Positions 45,263 through 54,688 are shown, counted from the stretch's first letter. The stretch is 64,000 nt of DNA from H2-BAC3 sp045863035 (GCA_045863035.1 BTUV01000003.1:1-64000), one strand, 5' to 3'. Notes: generated by a model not told the origin, from the letters alone. Program-made: numbers and translations.

Positions 45263-47002
45263 CTAATTAAGTTTTCGTTTTAGAAGTTCTCTGTAATCGC
45301 TTCGCATTGCTTCTGCAATCAGAAGGGTCAAACCATATCTTGCCCTGCTCATGCCTACATACAATAATGACTTTGCAATTTCACTGGTTAAATCTTCTAT
45401 GTCTGTAATCACAACATAATTGCTTTCCATTCCCTTGTATGATTGCACCGTTGCAAAGCCAAAAAAGTTTTGTGTTGCTGAAATTTCACTAGTGCTTTTT
45501 ATTTCTCTGATTGTAAACCCGGAAAATGAATTTGAACATGAGTTCTCAAATTTTCTCGGTGAGACAATTATCAATTCATGCAAGGGTAATTTGTTTTCTG
45601 AAAGTTTACTCAACAGTTTCGATAATAATTTCTTTTGCTCTGCTTCGTCTTTGTAGAAAAGATATTCAACAGGAATTCCTTCAAGATGTTCCAATAAAAA
45701 TGGTGGCTTCGCAAATCCTGAAATCAAAGAAGTTTCTTCTCCAACTTGCTTTGTGTTCCGGCAATTTATTTTCAAAAGAAAGTTTGAATGTTGACCTGAA
45801 ACTTTCAGCAAGTCAAGCATTTCTGCTCTTGTGAGTTGAGCATAGATTGCTTGCCTTTCAAAGTCACCAAAGATTTCCCAATTACCATTTGACAAACCGC
45901 CTGTTACCATTGAATCAAACAAACTCAGATATTCTTCTCTGATTAAATCCTGACCTTCATCAACAATCAACTTGTTAAATTTTTTTCTGATTCCTTTTTG
46001 ATAAATGTCTTTCAGTAAAAGCGGCAAATACTTAATGTAAAAATCCTGTTTACTACTTTGGGTTTTATCGTAGTCAAAACCTTTTGACTGTTCAAACAAG
46101 AAACTGTGCAAACTTGAAACTGTGATTTTATCTTTCCATTCTTTAACTTGCTTTTGCATCCATTCTCCAACTAAACGGTTGTAGCAAGTGAGAAAAACCG
46201 TCTTGCCCTCTGCTGCTGCTCTTACTGCCGATTCAATTGCAATCATTGTCTTTCCCGTTCCTGCACTCCCCTGTATTAAACTTCTTTCATTCAGTTGAAT
46301 TGAATCAAGAATTCTGTATTGTTCTTCTGTGTAGGTCATAACTTGCTTATCAAACTCTACCAGTCGTTCTTTAACAGTTCTGATTCTTTCAAAATCTCCT
46401 CTTAGAAAATCACATAACAAATTCAGATCGTTAGCATTTGGTAATGAATCCTTTTCTGAAAACCATCTTTTATTTCTATGTTTGTTGATAAACTGAGCAA
46501 CAAGATTGGAGAAAAAAAATTCCACTCCGCTATTGATAGCATCCTTATCAAGAATCTGCCACTGCTCATATTCTACGCTGTGTTTGTCAAAACTGACGTG
46601 AGGGAATGCACACAAATAGCCGTATAGAATTTTTGCAAACTTATGTCCTTTGCCATATTCTTTTTCAATAGCAGAACGCAATGAGAACATTGCATCTCTT
46701 GCCTGGTTGAACGGACCAACATTGCTTTTGTTTGTAACATTGAACTTGTTTGTGTAGTGCCAAATTCCATCAATACATTTTACATCACCGCCTTTTACCT
46801 CCATTACAAAAATGCCACCTCTCGGAATTAGAAGCAGAAAATCAATTTCACCATACAATCGAACTGTATGCTGAAATAGGTTAAGTGAATGTAAAACAAT
46901 CCAATCTTTAGTGAAAGGACTGTTCTTGAAAATCTCAAACAGCATTTTCTCACCAGTGCTTTTGCAACTCTTGTCAATATATGGTGGTAGCAATTTTGCC
47001 AT
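45263..47002 (-). CDS. NERD-nuclease / UvrD-type helicase
   Basis: About 579 residues from the ATG at 47002, which overlaps the drmE-like stop (ATGA). A longer frame from 47059 would overlap drmE by 57 bases and is unlikely. The N-terminus is a NERD nuclease domain (about 20-125) with GEIDFLLLIPRGGIFVMEVKGG, the D-ExK catalytic pattern. The rest is an SF1 helicase: GSAGTGKTMIAIE (Walker A), LIVDEGQDLIREEYLSLF (Walker B) and YVGMSRARYGLTLL in the C-terminal part. It sits within the DISARM operon where no such gene is standard, and may replace the missing PLD nuclease DrmC. Confidence 0.8.
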   Translation of the reverse strand: MAKLLPPYIDKSCKSTGEKMLFEIFKNSPFTKDWIVLHSLNLFQHTVRLYGEIDFLLLIPRGGIFVMEVKGGDVKCIDGIWHYTNKFNVTNKSNVGPFNQARDAMFSLRSAIEKEYGKGHKFAKILYGYLCAFPHVSFDKHSVEYEQWQILDKDAINSGVEFFFSNLVAQFINKHRNKRWFSEKDSLPNANDLNLLCDFLRGDFERIRTVKERLVEFDKQVMTYTEEQYRILDSIQLNERSLIQGSAGTGKTMIAIESAVRAAAEGKTVFLTCYNRLVGEWMQKQVKEWKDKITVSSLHSFLFEQSKGFDYDKTQSSKQDFYIKYLPLLLKDIYQKGIRKKFNKLIVDEGQDLIREEYLSLFDSMVTGGLSNGNWEIFGDFERQAIYAQLTRAEMLDLLKVSGQHSNFLLKINCRNTKQVGEETSLISGFAKPPFLLEHLEGIPVEYLFYKDEAEQKKLLSKLLSKLSENKLPLHELIIVSPRKFENSCSNSFSGFTIREIKSTSEISATQNFFGFATVQSYKGMESNYVVITDIEDLTSEIAKSLLYVGMSRARYGLTLLIAEAMRSDYRELLKRKLN

Positions 47003-49509
47003 CAGATAATTTCTTTTTGAAGTAACCTGTTCACATAGCGAACATCTATATTCTCCCACACATTTGAAACCTCAATAACTTTCAAAACAATTACACTTCC
47101 TAATCCTTCAACTGATATTTTTTTGTTGATTATTGAACTGTCAGCAAACTCATGTATCTGAGTTTTGATTTTGTCTGTGATAAAGTCAGATGCTTTCATT
47201 CTCCACCCAGTCATTTTTCTAATTGCTTCTCTCACTGTGTTGATGTTGTCATTTAACAGATTTGAGTTTGTAAGTAGTGCAATGCTGATTAGGTCAGCGT
47301 TGTCATCGGGACCAATTCTACTTTCGTCCTGCAACCATGTTCTGATTGTAACCTCATGTTTCTTGCAATCATTCTTCCGCAAGTCCTCAACTAATTTTTT
47401 GAAATCACTTCCGATTGAAGCGTAGTATTCTTTCAAGCGATTCTTCCAAAGTTCTGTCCACTGTTTGACCGAAGCCAGTTCTTTTGTGTTGGTGTTTTTT
47501 TCAACCAACTCGACCAAAATATCTCTGTCGGTGTTAATCAAAGCAATCACATCACCAGTTTGCAACGATTCAACTTTTCTTCTGTGAAGATTTGCTTTCT
47601 CTCCCCTTCTTTCAATTAATTCATTTATGACTAAAAATTTGTGTGATTCAGTTGTGTAAATAAAAAAGTCGCTCTCAAATACAATTCGCTTTGCCTTTAT
47701 GCTGTCAATAAGATTTCCTTTTGCAGCATATCTTGAATACTGTGCATTGTCAAGTTTGAATTCAAAATCTAAAATGTCGAACGAACTTTCAGAAGTTGTT
47801 CCATCAACTTCATCACCTATATACAAATTAGAGAAACCCTTTGGCTTTTCTGATTCGCCTTCGGTACGAATGCCTTCACTATTTATCGTTGCTTTGATGT
47901 TCTCACTGTATTGTTTATTTCTTCTTTGCAGAGAGTTGTAATACTTGTTTTCAAATTGATAGAATAGAACAGTGATTTCAGAGAAAAGAAATGATGAAAG
48001 AATTCTGTTGATGTTGTTTGACTTTACCCAACCCGTAAGAATTGCTTTCAGTGGATTGCTTGAAAGCAATTTGTCGTTCACATCTCCAACAGATATTACT
48101 CTTGGTTTCTGAATGTGTGCAGGAAGCGAATCATCCAATGCTTTTGCTTCTTCTTCGGTTGAGCAAATGATGTAATCATATTGCTTTGAACTCATTAGGG
48201 TTATCAACCTTGCACACTTTTTAGATGGCTGCGTTGCGAACCTTGCAATAACAGATTTTAAAAGTGAAATACTTTCTTCAATTGGATTGTGTGCTTCGCC
48301 TAACCACATTCTGCATCGGAGAAACAAAGTTTCAATGCTGTTTATTTTGGAGTTGAGAACTGAAATTTCTTCTGTCGTTGGTATGTGTGCAACTCTTGAA
48401 ACAAGGTTGGCCAGTTGAATTAGAGAAATTTTCAATGAAGTCAAATCATTGTTGTATTCATCTTTTTCAATGGAGTGAATTTTCTTTGTTGTTGCTTCAA
48501 GTTCTGCATCTAGGCAAATCTCTTTTACAACATTGAACGAAATATATTTTCTCAACTTCTTCTCAAAAGAATGAAAGGGAGAAAGGTTTGCTGAATGGTC
48601 AAGTTTTAAATTCTCTTTTGTGAAATTGAAAAACTCAAATCCGTAATTTTCAATTGTCTCAAAAGTTTCAATCTCTGATAAATCTGTAATTAGGATGGTT
48701 TGAAACTTGCCTTTTTCAATATCAGAAAAATCAGTTATTCTTTCTTGAATTTGATAAACTCCGTCAATTACTATTTTGGTTACTGTATTTTTAATTAAAA
48801 ACAAAGATAAATTAGATAAATTATTGGAGAGTAACAGTGGGGCTGTGTCATCTACATTTCCTGCTTCATCAATTCTCGCATGCTTGTAGTAATCACCAAA
48901 CTTGCATTTATTCAATAAAATGTTCTCTTTAGATTTCTCAAACAAGTTGTATTTACCTACGAGACATAATTTACTTTTTTGAAACAGTCTGTTTCCGTAT
49001 GTTCTAATGTTTAGGAGTCGCTCAATAGGCAATTTTTCTTCTGAATAAATAGCCTTCTTCATACGTCCATGACTGGCGAGTTTGGTGCGTCCAAGTGGGG
49101 CTGGTTGTAATTTAAGAATTTGCATTTTACTTACCCCGATTTCTCCTTTTTCCTTACCTGCATTATAGTAGAAGTTAAAAAAATCGTCTTTTAACCCAAT
49201 CCATTCAATAATTGCATCATCATTTAGTAATAAAAGATCACCCTTTTGGTAAGTTTTTAAAGCCGTAAAAATCTCTTTATTATATTTATAGAAGTCATTT
49301 TGAAATAAGTCTAATATCAATAGATCTATTATCCATTGAGCAGCAAATTCTTTCGACGGAAATACTAAACATAATTTCGTTGATTCATTGTTCCCAAAGA
49401 ATTTTGAAATTATTTGAAATGCATCCCCTATTGCTTGTGGTAACGCATAAGATTCAGGATGTTCTGCAAAAGAATATAGTAGTCTATTTGATAATCCTGG
49501 GTCTAACAT
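47002..49509 (-). CDS. DrmE-like DISARM protein
   Basis: 835 residues with no catalytic motif. It occupies the drmE place of class 2 DISARM, between the cytosine methyltransferase and the helicase genes. The C-terminal third, with TELWKNRLKEYYASIG, VTIRTWLQDESRIGPDDNAD and TGWRMKASDFITDKI, looks like DrmE's C-terminal region. The role of DrmE is unknown even in described systems. The start is 15 bases from the methyltransferase stop. The assignment rests on position and partial motif resemblance, so it needs a profile search. Confidence 0.65.
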   Translation of the reverse strand: MLDPGLSNRLLYSFAEHPESYALPQAIGDAFQIISKFFGNNESTKLCLVFPSKEFAAQWIIDLLILDLFQNDFYKYNKEIFTALKTYQKGDLLLLNDDAIIEWIGLKDDFFNFYYNAGKEKGEIGVSKMQILKLQPAPLGRTKLASHGRMKKAIYSEEKLPIERLLNIRTYGNRLFQKSKLCLVGKYNLFEKSKENILLNKCKFGDYYKHARIDEAGNVDDTAPLLLSNNLSNLSLFLIKNTVTKIVIDGVYQIQERITDFSDIEKGKFQTILITDLSEIETFETIENYGFEFFNFTKENLKLDHSANLSPFHSFEKKLRKYISFNVVKEICLDAELEATTKKIHSIEKDEYNNDLTSLKISLIQLANLVSRVAHIPTTEEISVLNSKINSIETLFLRCRMWLGEAHNPIEESISLLKSVIARFATQPSKKCARLITLMSSKQYDYIICSTEEEAKALDDSLPAHIQKPRVISVGDVNDKLLSSNPLKAILTGWVKSNNINRILSSFLFSEITVLFYQFENKYYNSLQRRNKQYSENIKATINSEGIRTEGESEKPKGFSNLYIGDEVDGTTSESSFDILDFEFKLDNAQYSRYAAKGNLIDSIKAKRIVFESDFFIYTTESHKFLVINELIERRGEKANLHRRKVESLQTGDVIALINTDRDILVELVEKNTNTKELASVKQWTELWKNRLKEYYASIGSDFKKLVEDLRKNDCKKHEVTIRTWLQDESRIGPDDNADLISIALLTNSNLLNDNINTVREAIRKMTGWRMKASDFITDKIKTQIHEFADSSIINKKISVEGLGSVIVLKVIEVSNVWENIDVRYVNRLLQKEII

Positions 49510-49524
49510 TATTGCCCCCTTTCT

Positions 49525-50763
49525 TTAATCGTTATCTAAAAGATGTTTTATTGATTTTGCAATTTTTTGAGCCATCAAAGGAGGCACAGCATTTCCTATC
49601 TGTCGAAAAGCTGATGTTCGTCCTCCTTCGAAATAGTAATCATCTGCAAATGATTGAAGTCGAGCTGCTTCACGTACGGAAATTGACCTAATTTGCCTTG
49701 GATCTGGATAAATATAATAATGACCATCCTTTGCAATATGAGCAACAATTGTATGTGATAAACCGTTTGGATCAATTACCTTATACCTATCTAAAAATGA
49801 CTTCGTATTCGAATGTGTTTGTAAACTTTTGGGAATTTCATCATATCTTAAGCGGTGTTTTTGATTAAGCCATTTATCTATCACCAATGAATATATTTTC
49901 AAATCTCGTTCGTTGTGGTTGCGTGTTATGTGTTGCGTTGTGAAATCAATATTTCTTCTTGCTCCAGTTAGCATAAGATATTCGTTGACAGGTTTGGTGT
50001 ATTTTACAATATCCATTTCCTGTCCAGGTTGTAAATGTGGCAAATCAACAAATAAATCGCGCTTTGTTTGCCAATTATTTTCAGTTATATCGAGTTCAGG
50101 AAATTTAAATTTTAAATTTCCTTTTCTACCAATAATAAATACACGTTTGCGTTTTTGCAACACACCATAATCCGCCGCATTTAATACTTTATAGTCTACT
50201 GAATATCCTATTTCAGTAAACATCTTACACATCGCATTGAAATACTTTGCATTTCCGGCAGTCAATAGTCCCATAACATTTTCAAATAAAAAATATTTTG
50301 GTTTATATTGATTAAGGAACTTTGCATAATAACGAAATAAAAAGTTTCTTTTATCTCCTTTCATTCCATTCGGATCCCTGCTTCTCCCGGCGATGGAATA
50401 TGCCTGACATGGCGGCCCTCCAACAAGTACATCTACGTTCTTGTAAGAATTTTGTGATTCGATTTTTTTAAAAATACCCTCTATAGTTACTTCACTGATC
50501 TCCTTGCAAATAACTGAGTTAATTAGTTGAGCTGGAATTGATGCCCACAAATCATCTCTTGATATTTCTTTTTTCAAATATGCGTTGTAAATTTTGAGGT
50601 TATGATTTTTTGATAGATAATGAAATGCTACCCGTGATTTTAACGTATTGCAAGATTCTTCATTCATCTCGACATGTGCAATTGGGTGAAATCTTTCATT
50701 TATAAACCCTTCGGAAAGGCCACCAGCCCCAGCAAAAAGATCGATATACGTCATTTTACTCAT
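49525..50763 (-). CDS. drmMII: DISARM cytosine-5 DNA methyltransferase DrmMII
   Basis: 412 residues. The motifs run in order: motif I DLFAGAGGLSEGF, motif IV GGPPCQAYS with catalytic Cys119, motif VI FENVMGLL, motif VIII LQKRKRVFIIG, and motif X QIGNAVPPLMAQK. It makes 5-methylcytosine in a short sequence that it recognises; the target cannot be read from sequence alone. In class 2 DISARM this marks self DNA so that DrmA-DrmB spares it. It is the first gene of the operon and starts just right of the AT-rich upstream gap. Confidence 0.88.
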   Translation of the reverse strand: MSKMTYIDLFAGAGGLSEGFINERFHPIAHVEMNEESCNTLKSRVAFHYLSKNHNLKIYNAYLKKEISRDDLWASIPAQLINSVICKEISEVTIEGIFKKIESQNSYKNVDVLVGGPPCQAYSIAGRSRDPNGMKGDKRNFLFRYYAKFLNQYKPKYFLFENVMGLLTAGNAKYFNAMCKMFTEIGYSVDYKVLNAADYGVLQKRKRVFIIGRKGNLKFKFPELDITENNWQTKRDLFVDLPHLQPGQEMDIVKYTKPVNEYLMLTGARRNIDFTTQHITRNHNERDLKIYSLVIDKWLNQKHRLRYDEIPKSLQTHSNTKSFLDRYKVIDPNGLSHTIVAHIAKDGHYYIYPDPRQIRSISVREAARLQSFADDYYFEGGRTSAFRQIGNAVPPLMAQKIAKSIKHLLDND

Positions 50764-51272
50764 TAGATTAATTACAGTTTAAAACCTATTTGACCAAGGC
50801 TTCGACGTTTCGACGATTTTTTTGCCATACTGAAACAAAAGATACTACTGAACTTATATTTTCCAAATGCTTTTATTTTTCTCATATGAACTAAATTTCT
50901 TCCCGTTCATTTTTCCATTATTATTTACCATAATTTGTAAAACAATCTTTCATTTTTCATGCCTATTCTATCTATCGATATTACATTTTGCTAGCGAACC
51001 AACGATTTTATTAAAGAAACTCTCACTACCACAAACCTAAATTTAATCACTGATTAATTTTACTTAACAACCTAAAACTGCTTAGAATTGTCAAATTTTA
51101 GCATACCAAATTAATAAAGTGGATTAGTTTCAAAGTATTTTTGAACGAAATATAGGAATTATTAAACTAATCTCCATAACATAGAAATCTGAGGTGAAAA
51201 GGGTTAATTTATTAGAATGCAGTATTTCCCAGTTAGAGTATTTTCCGTTTTGACAGGACCCCCATTAAAACA
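50764..51272. other. AT-rich region upstream of the DISARM operon
   Basis: Should carry the DISARM promoter on the minus strand. TTCGACG occurs twice (50801-50807 and 50809-50815), which may be an operator. No clear -7/-33 pair was found, no gene, and no tRNA or integrase. It ends at the TlpA terminator at 51274-51300. Confidence 0.4.
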
Positions 51273-51273
51273 C

Positions 51274-51300
51274 AAAACCCCGCTTTCGGGGCGGGGTTTT
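51274..51300 (-). terminator. Terminator of the TlpA-like gene
   Basis: AAAACCCCGC and GCGGGGTTTT form a 10-base stem with a 7-base loop, followed by T-rich sequence on the minus strand. It lies just past the TlpA stop at 51310. Confidence 0.9.
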
Positions 51301-51309
51301 GAGGGGTAA

Positions 51310-51804
51310 TTACATCAATTCTTTAATCTTCTTTTCGTATTCTGATTTCGGTATCAGCCCGACGTGCTTATCAACAATGTTGCCTTTTTTGTCAACGATG
51401 AATGAAGTCGGGATGGCGTCAATTCCGCCGTAATCGTTAATCACTTTTCTGTCAGCGTAAAGCACCGGATAATTGATGCCGTATTTCTGCGCGAACGGGG
51501 GAACTTCTGCCAGATCATCATCCACGGTTATACCCAGAATCACCACATCCTTGCCGTAGGTTTTCTGGAGGGAGACCAGATCAGGGATTCCCTTGCGGCA
51601 GGGTCCGCACCAGGTAGCCCAGAAATCAATGATAACAATTTTGTTCTTAAAATCGGAAAGTTTAACGACTTTACCGTTAAGGTCTTTCAGCATAAAATCA
51701 GGGGCTTTTTTCCCTTTTGTCTGAACTGCCTGAGCATCTGAAGCAGAGAAATACATGGCTGCGCCGATGAACAGAACCAGCAGGGTCATGAGTGCTTTTT
51801 TCAT
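51310..51804 (-). CDS. TlpA-family thioredoxin-like protein
   Basis: 164 residues with a signal peptide (MKKALMTLLVLFIGAAMYFS). The thioredoxin active site WCGPC has redox cysteines Cys66 and Cys69, and AIPTSFIVDKKGNIV carries the cis-proline loop. It reduces or exchanges disulfides in the periplasm, in the role of TlpA/ResA in cytochrome c maturation. It ends at a strong terminator and lies about 50 bases from a small membrane protein on the same strand. Confidence 0.93.
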   Translation of the reverse strand: MKKALMTLLVLFIGAAMYFSASDAQAVQTKGKKAPDFMLKDLNGKVVKLSDFKNKIVIIDFWATWCGPCRKGIPDLVSLQKTYGKDVVILGITVDDDLAEVPPFAQKYGINYPVLYADRKVINDYGGIDAIPTSFIVDKKGNIVDKHVGLIPKSEYEKKIKELM

Positions 51805-51854
51805 TGAGATTCCTTTAGTTTATAAAAGTTAGATGTATAACCCGCCGTTAAGTT

Positions 51855-52088
51855 TCACTTTACCAGGCGGCTTTCAACAGTTTCTTTATTATAGTCGGGC
51901 GGATAAGGTCCGCGCTCCGGCTCAGTCCGGGTATTATTAATAATGAAAAAAACCAGAGCCAGTACCAGAAAGATGACCAGATTCACAAAACTTTTGTATT
52001 TCGGGTCAATCAGGGGCTTCCGCTCCGTTTTCTGTGCCTGAACTTTTTTCGCGTTTACCCGTTCCCGGGCTTTATTATTTGCTGCCAT
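51855..52088 (-). CDS. Small single-pass membrane hypothetical protein
   Basis: 77 residues from the Met at 52088, supported by AAAGGAAAAAC before it. A longer frame begins at 52112. A basic N-terminal segment (RERVNAKKVQAQKTERK) precedes one hydrophobic helix (FVNLVIFLVLALVFFIINN), then an acidic tail. Probably a membrane anchor or scaffold. Family unknown. Confidence 0.6.
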   Translation of the reverse strand: MAANNKARERVNAKKVQAQKTERKPLIDPKYKSFVNLVIFLVLALVFFIINNTRTEPERGPYPPDYNKETVESRLVK

Positions 52089-52277
52089 GTTTTTCCTTTT
52101 TTCAGAAAGCAAATATAAAATAAAGCCGTCAGAGTTTTTCTACCGATTCTACCCCCTGCTGCACAGAAAAGTTCCGGCGGGGGCGAATCCGTATCTTACT
52201 GTAGTCAAACGCAGTGCCTGATATTTGCCGGAAAGAAAATTCATACCTCCGGGTTATTAACTGCGATTCATTTTATA

Positions 52278-52285
52278 TAAATTTG
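52278..52285 (+). promoter_or_regulatory. Putative -7 box of the GNAT gene
   Basis: TAAATTTG fits TAnnTTTG, and lies 21 bases upstream of the ATG at 52307. This supports that ATG over an earlier in-frame Met at 52214. A -33 element is not clear. Confidence 0.4.
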
Positions 52286-52306
52286 TATTTATTTCCTTAT
52301 GAAAAT

Positions 52307-52834
52307 ATGAACCATACAACCATCAGGAGAGTTTCGCCGGATGAGCTTTCAGAATTACAAATAATCAGCCGGCAGACATTTTCTGAGACATTCGCCGCGG
52401 TGAATTCCGAGGAAAATATGAAGCGATATCTTGAGGAAAACCTCTCACATGAACAGCTTGCATCCGAACTGCGGAATGAACAGTCTGAGTTTTATTTTGC
52501 CATAACTAATGATATAATAACCGGTTATCTGAAAATAAACTTCGGAAACGCACAGACGGAACCGCATAATCCCGATGCCATGGAGATCGAGAGAATCTAC
52601 GTACTGAAAGAATTTTATGGAAAGGAAACAGGACGGATGTTATTTGAGAAAGCGCTTGAACGGGCAAAAGAACTGCGGGCCCCTTACATTTGGCTCGGCG
52701 TCTGGGAGAAGAATTACCGTGCACTCAGCTTTTACCGGAAACACGGCTTTACCCAGTTCGGCAACCACCCCTTCCGGCTGGGGGCAGAAGAGCAGACGGA
52801 TTTGGTGATGAGGCTTACGCTTGAACAAACCTAA
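52307..52834 (+). CDS. GNAT-family N-acetyltransferase
   Basis: About 175 residues. The start at 52307 is chosen because the preceding 31 codons carry no conserved feature and contain a likely -7 box. The acetyl-CoA loop is FYGKETGRMLFEKALERA (pattern similar to Q/RxxGxG/A) and the following YIWLGVWEKNYRALSFYRKHGF is the typical GNAT motif B. It transfers an acetyl group from acetyl-CoA to an amine; substrate unknown. A stand-alone gene convergent with hipA. Confidence 0.85.
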   Translation: MNHTTIRRVSPDELSELQIISRQTFSETFAAVNSEENMKRYLEENLSHEQLASELRNEQSEFYFAITNDIITGYLKINFGNAQTEPHNPDAMEIERIYVLKEFYGKETGRMLFEKALERAKELRAPYIWLGVWEKNYRALSFYRKHGFTQFGNHPFRLGAEEQTDLVMRLTLEQT

Positions 52835-52991
52835 CCAGAAGTTCAGTAATTATATAACTTTCAATTACAATTCCAATTAATACCAATCCACGCTGCCTTG
52901 GCATCCGTTTAAAATCCGCGTGCCATCAATTGAGGCAAGAATGAAAAGTTTTCAGATATGACACATGGCTCACTATTAATTGTAAATTGAA

Positions 52992-54296
52992 TTATATTGA
53001 TTTTATAAGGGTTTGGTCTATTGATTTCCTTAGCGTTGCCGATACACCCACGCTGCGGGCATATACATCCCACCGGTTTACTGTTTCTCTTATCTGCTGA
53101 ATTATCTCTGCTGCGTTTTTACATTTAATTGATTTGGCAACAGTCAGTAAATCACCTCGTGTTATTTCATCCCGTTTACCATTTATGCTTAACGCGTGCT
53201 GACTCACCCATCTGTGTCCCGGCTGATAGGCATGGCAGAGATCATAAGCCGGAGCAAGCTCCCATTTGCCATCTTTCTTCATTCTGAAAGAAAAGTTTTT
53301 GGTGTGGTCATCGCAATTCCGCGCCATTACATTAAACACCATCCGCCTGAACATCTGCTCTGCATCAGGATAAGGCAATTGCAACCGGCGCATAGTCTGG
53401 AACAACTGCTCGTAACTAAAACTGCTAACATTGTTATAATCGAAATGGTTCAAGGCACAAAAGGTTTGTATATGATGTTTCCCTCTGCTCCCATGCCTGT
53501 CAAACCGTTTTGTAATGAAGTGAGCTCTGCCGTTTTCTTCCAACAGACGGCAGGGCATCATCCCGATTCCGCAGTCAAGCGCCATCAGATGATATGCCAT
53601 CTCAACGTATCCATAACCGGTTGATTTTCCAAGCTGCACGGAGCTTACTCCGTCCAGTTTTATCAGCCAGTGTTCAAATCCTGCCGGAGCGTTGGTTTGT
53701 CCGGAGCGCACCTCTCCTGTTTTTTCATTATACGCAATTACTGCTTTCGGACGCGCACCTCCTGCTGATGTGCCGATGCGCAGTATATCCCGCAGCCCCT
53801 GCTCTTCTTTACCGGTAAATCCGGTCCTGAATGATTTTTTGGCGGAAAGAATTTTCTTTGCGATATATACGAGTGATTCAATTTCTATCATCTCAGCACG
53901 GCGCGGCTCCTTCATTACCGGAGGTCTGAATTCAAGCGCACCCATTCCTCTGCTCCCGATAAAACAAAGCAGTTCAACAGGATTCATGCTGTCCGGCTCC
54001 CGCCCCTGCCTTGTTAACCATGCATTAATCAGGGTTGAACCATAGCGGTCGGGCAGAGCATCGGAAAGCAGACCGGGCAGTCCCTTAAATGTGTTAAAAT
54101 CATCATCCTTTCTTTTACGGTTCTCAGGAAAAGAAAAAATACTTCCCGTTTGAGAAAGGGGCATCATCAGAGGTGCAATGTCCCAACCGTTATTTCTGAA
54201 TGATGGTTCATATTCAAAAGAACCAACACCCGACAGTTCATCCCATGCAGCCGCGCCGGCGAGTGAATCCCAAATATATACTAACGCAGTGTTCAT
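52992..54296 (-). CDS. hipA: HipA-like toxin kinase
   Basis: About 434 residues from the ATG at 54296, one base after the hipB stop. Features of HipA are the Gly-rich loop GTSAGGARPKAVIAY, HWLIKLDG, HFITKRFDR, and the kinase loop RNCDDHTKNFSFRM with the catalytic Asp, then LAPAYDLCHAY. In HipBA systems HipA phosphorylates glutamyl-tRNA synthetase or other targets and blocks growth. Paired with an upstream antitoxin that has an XRE DNA-binding domain. No sign of truncation. Confidence 0.88.
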   Translation of the reverse strand: MNTALVYIWDSLAGAAAWDELSGVGSFEYEPSFRNNGWDIAPLMMPLSQTGSIFSFPENRKRKDDDFNTFKGLPGLLSDALPDRYGSTLINAWLTRQGREPDSMNPVELLCFIGSRGMGALEFRPPVMKEPRRAEMIEIESLVYIAKKILSAKKSFRTGFTGKEEQGLRDILRIGTSAGGARPKAVIAYNEKTGEVRSGQTNAPAGFEHWLIKLDGVSSVQLGKSTGYGYVEMAYHLMALDCGIGMMPCRLLEENGRAHFITKRFDRHGSRGKHHIQTFCALNHFDYNNVSSFSYEQLFQTMRRLQLPYPDAEQMFRRMVFNVMARNCDDHTKNFSFRMKKDGKWELAPAYDLCHAYQPGHRWVSQHALSINGKRDEITRGDLLTVAKSIKCKNAAEIIQQIRETVNRWDVYARSVGVSATLRKSIDQTLIKSI

Positions 54297-54297
54297 C

Positions 54298-54642
54298 TCA
54301 CCACTGGCTTTCTTCGGAGGCGTTACCTGATTTATTAGCACGCTTCCGTTTCTTTTGTTCCATCTTTGCCAGGGCGAGAGGACTTATCTTTTTGTCAATG
54401 ACGAATGCATCCATCACCCGCAGAAGTCCTAAAACTCTCAGTACCCTGATGAGAGTCGCCAGAGTGACAGGATTTCCTCTTTCCAGAAGTGCCAGGGTTG
54501 AACGGCTAATCGCTGCTTTTTCCGCCAATTCCTGCTGAGGGATATTCTGCTCCAGACGGTGGTGCTTTACAAAACTGCCGATATGCTCCGTCAGTGCATC
54601 ATCAGTCATGGAAGACCAGATTATGTATGATTTATCAGTCAT
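54298..54642 (-). CDS. hipB: HipB-like XRE antitoxin
   Basis: 114 residues. An XRE helix-turn-helix (IPQQELAEKAAISRSTLALL, about 36-55) lies in the N-terminal half, and a basic C-terminal tail (KKRKRANKSGN) follows. It lies upstream of hipA with one base between them, so it should neutralise HipA and repress the operon. The upstream sequence contains TGCCTTTTTGCC, which may be part of an operator. Confidence 0.85.
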   Translation of the reverse strand: MTDKSYIIWSSMTDDALTEHIGSFVKHHRLEQNIPQQELAEKAAISRSTLALLERGNPVTLATLIRVLRVLGLLRVMDAFVIDKKISPLALAKMEQKKRKRANKSGNASEESQW

Positions 54643-54680
54643 AATATGCCTTTTTGCCTATTAATGCTTATTTATTCATA

Positions 54681-54688
54681 CAAAAATA
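54681..54688 (-). promoter_or_regulatory. Putative -7 box of hipBA
   Basis: On the minus strand TATTTTTG fits TAnnTTTG. It lies 38 bases before the hipB start. A -33 TTG at the usual distance is not clear. Confidence 0.35.

Noticed and set aside
47003..47059. Longer N-terminus of the NERD-helicase
   Set aside because: The added residues overlap the drmE-like gene by 57 bases, while the Met at 47002 forms an ATGA overlap.
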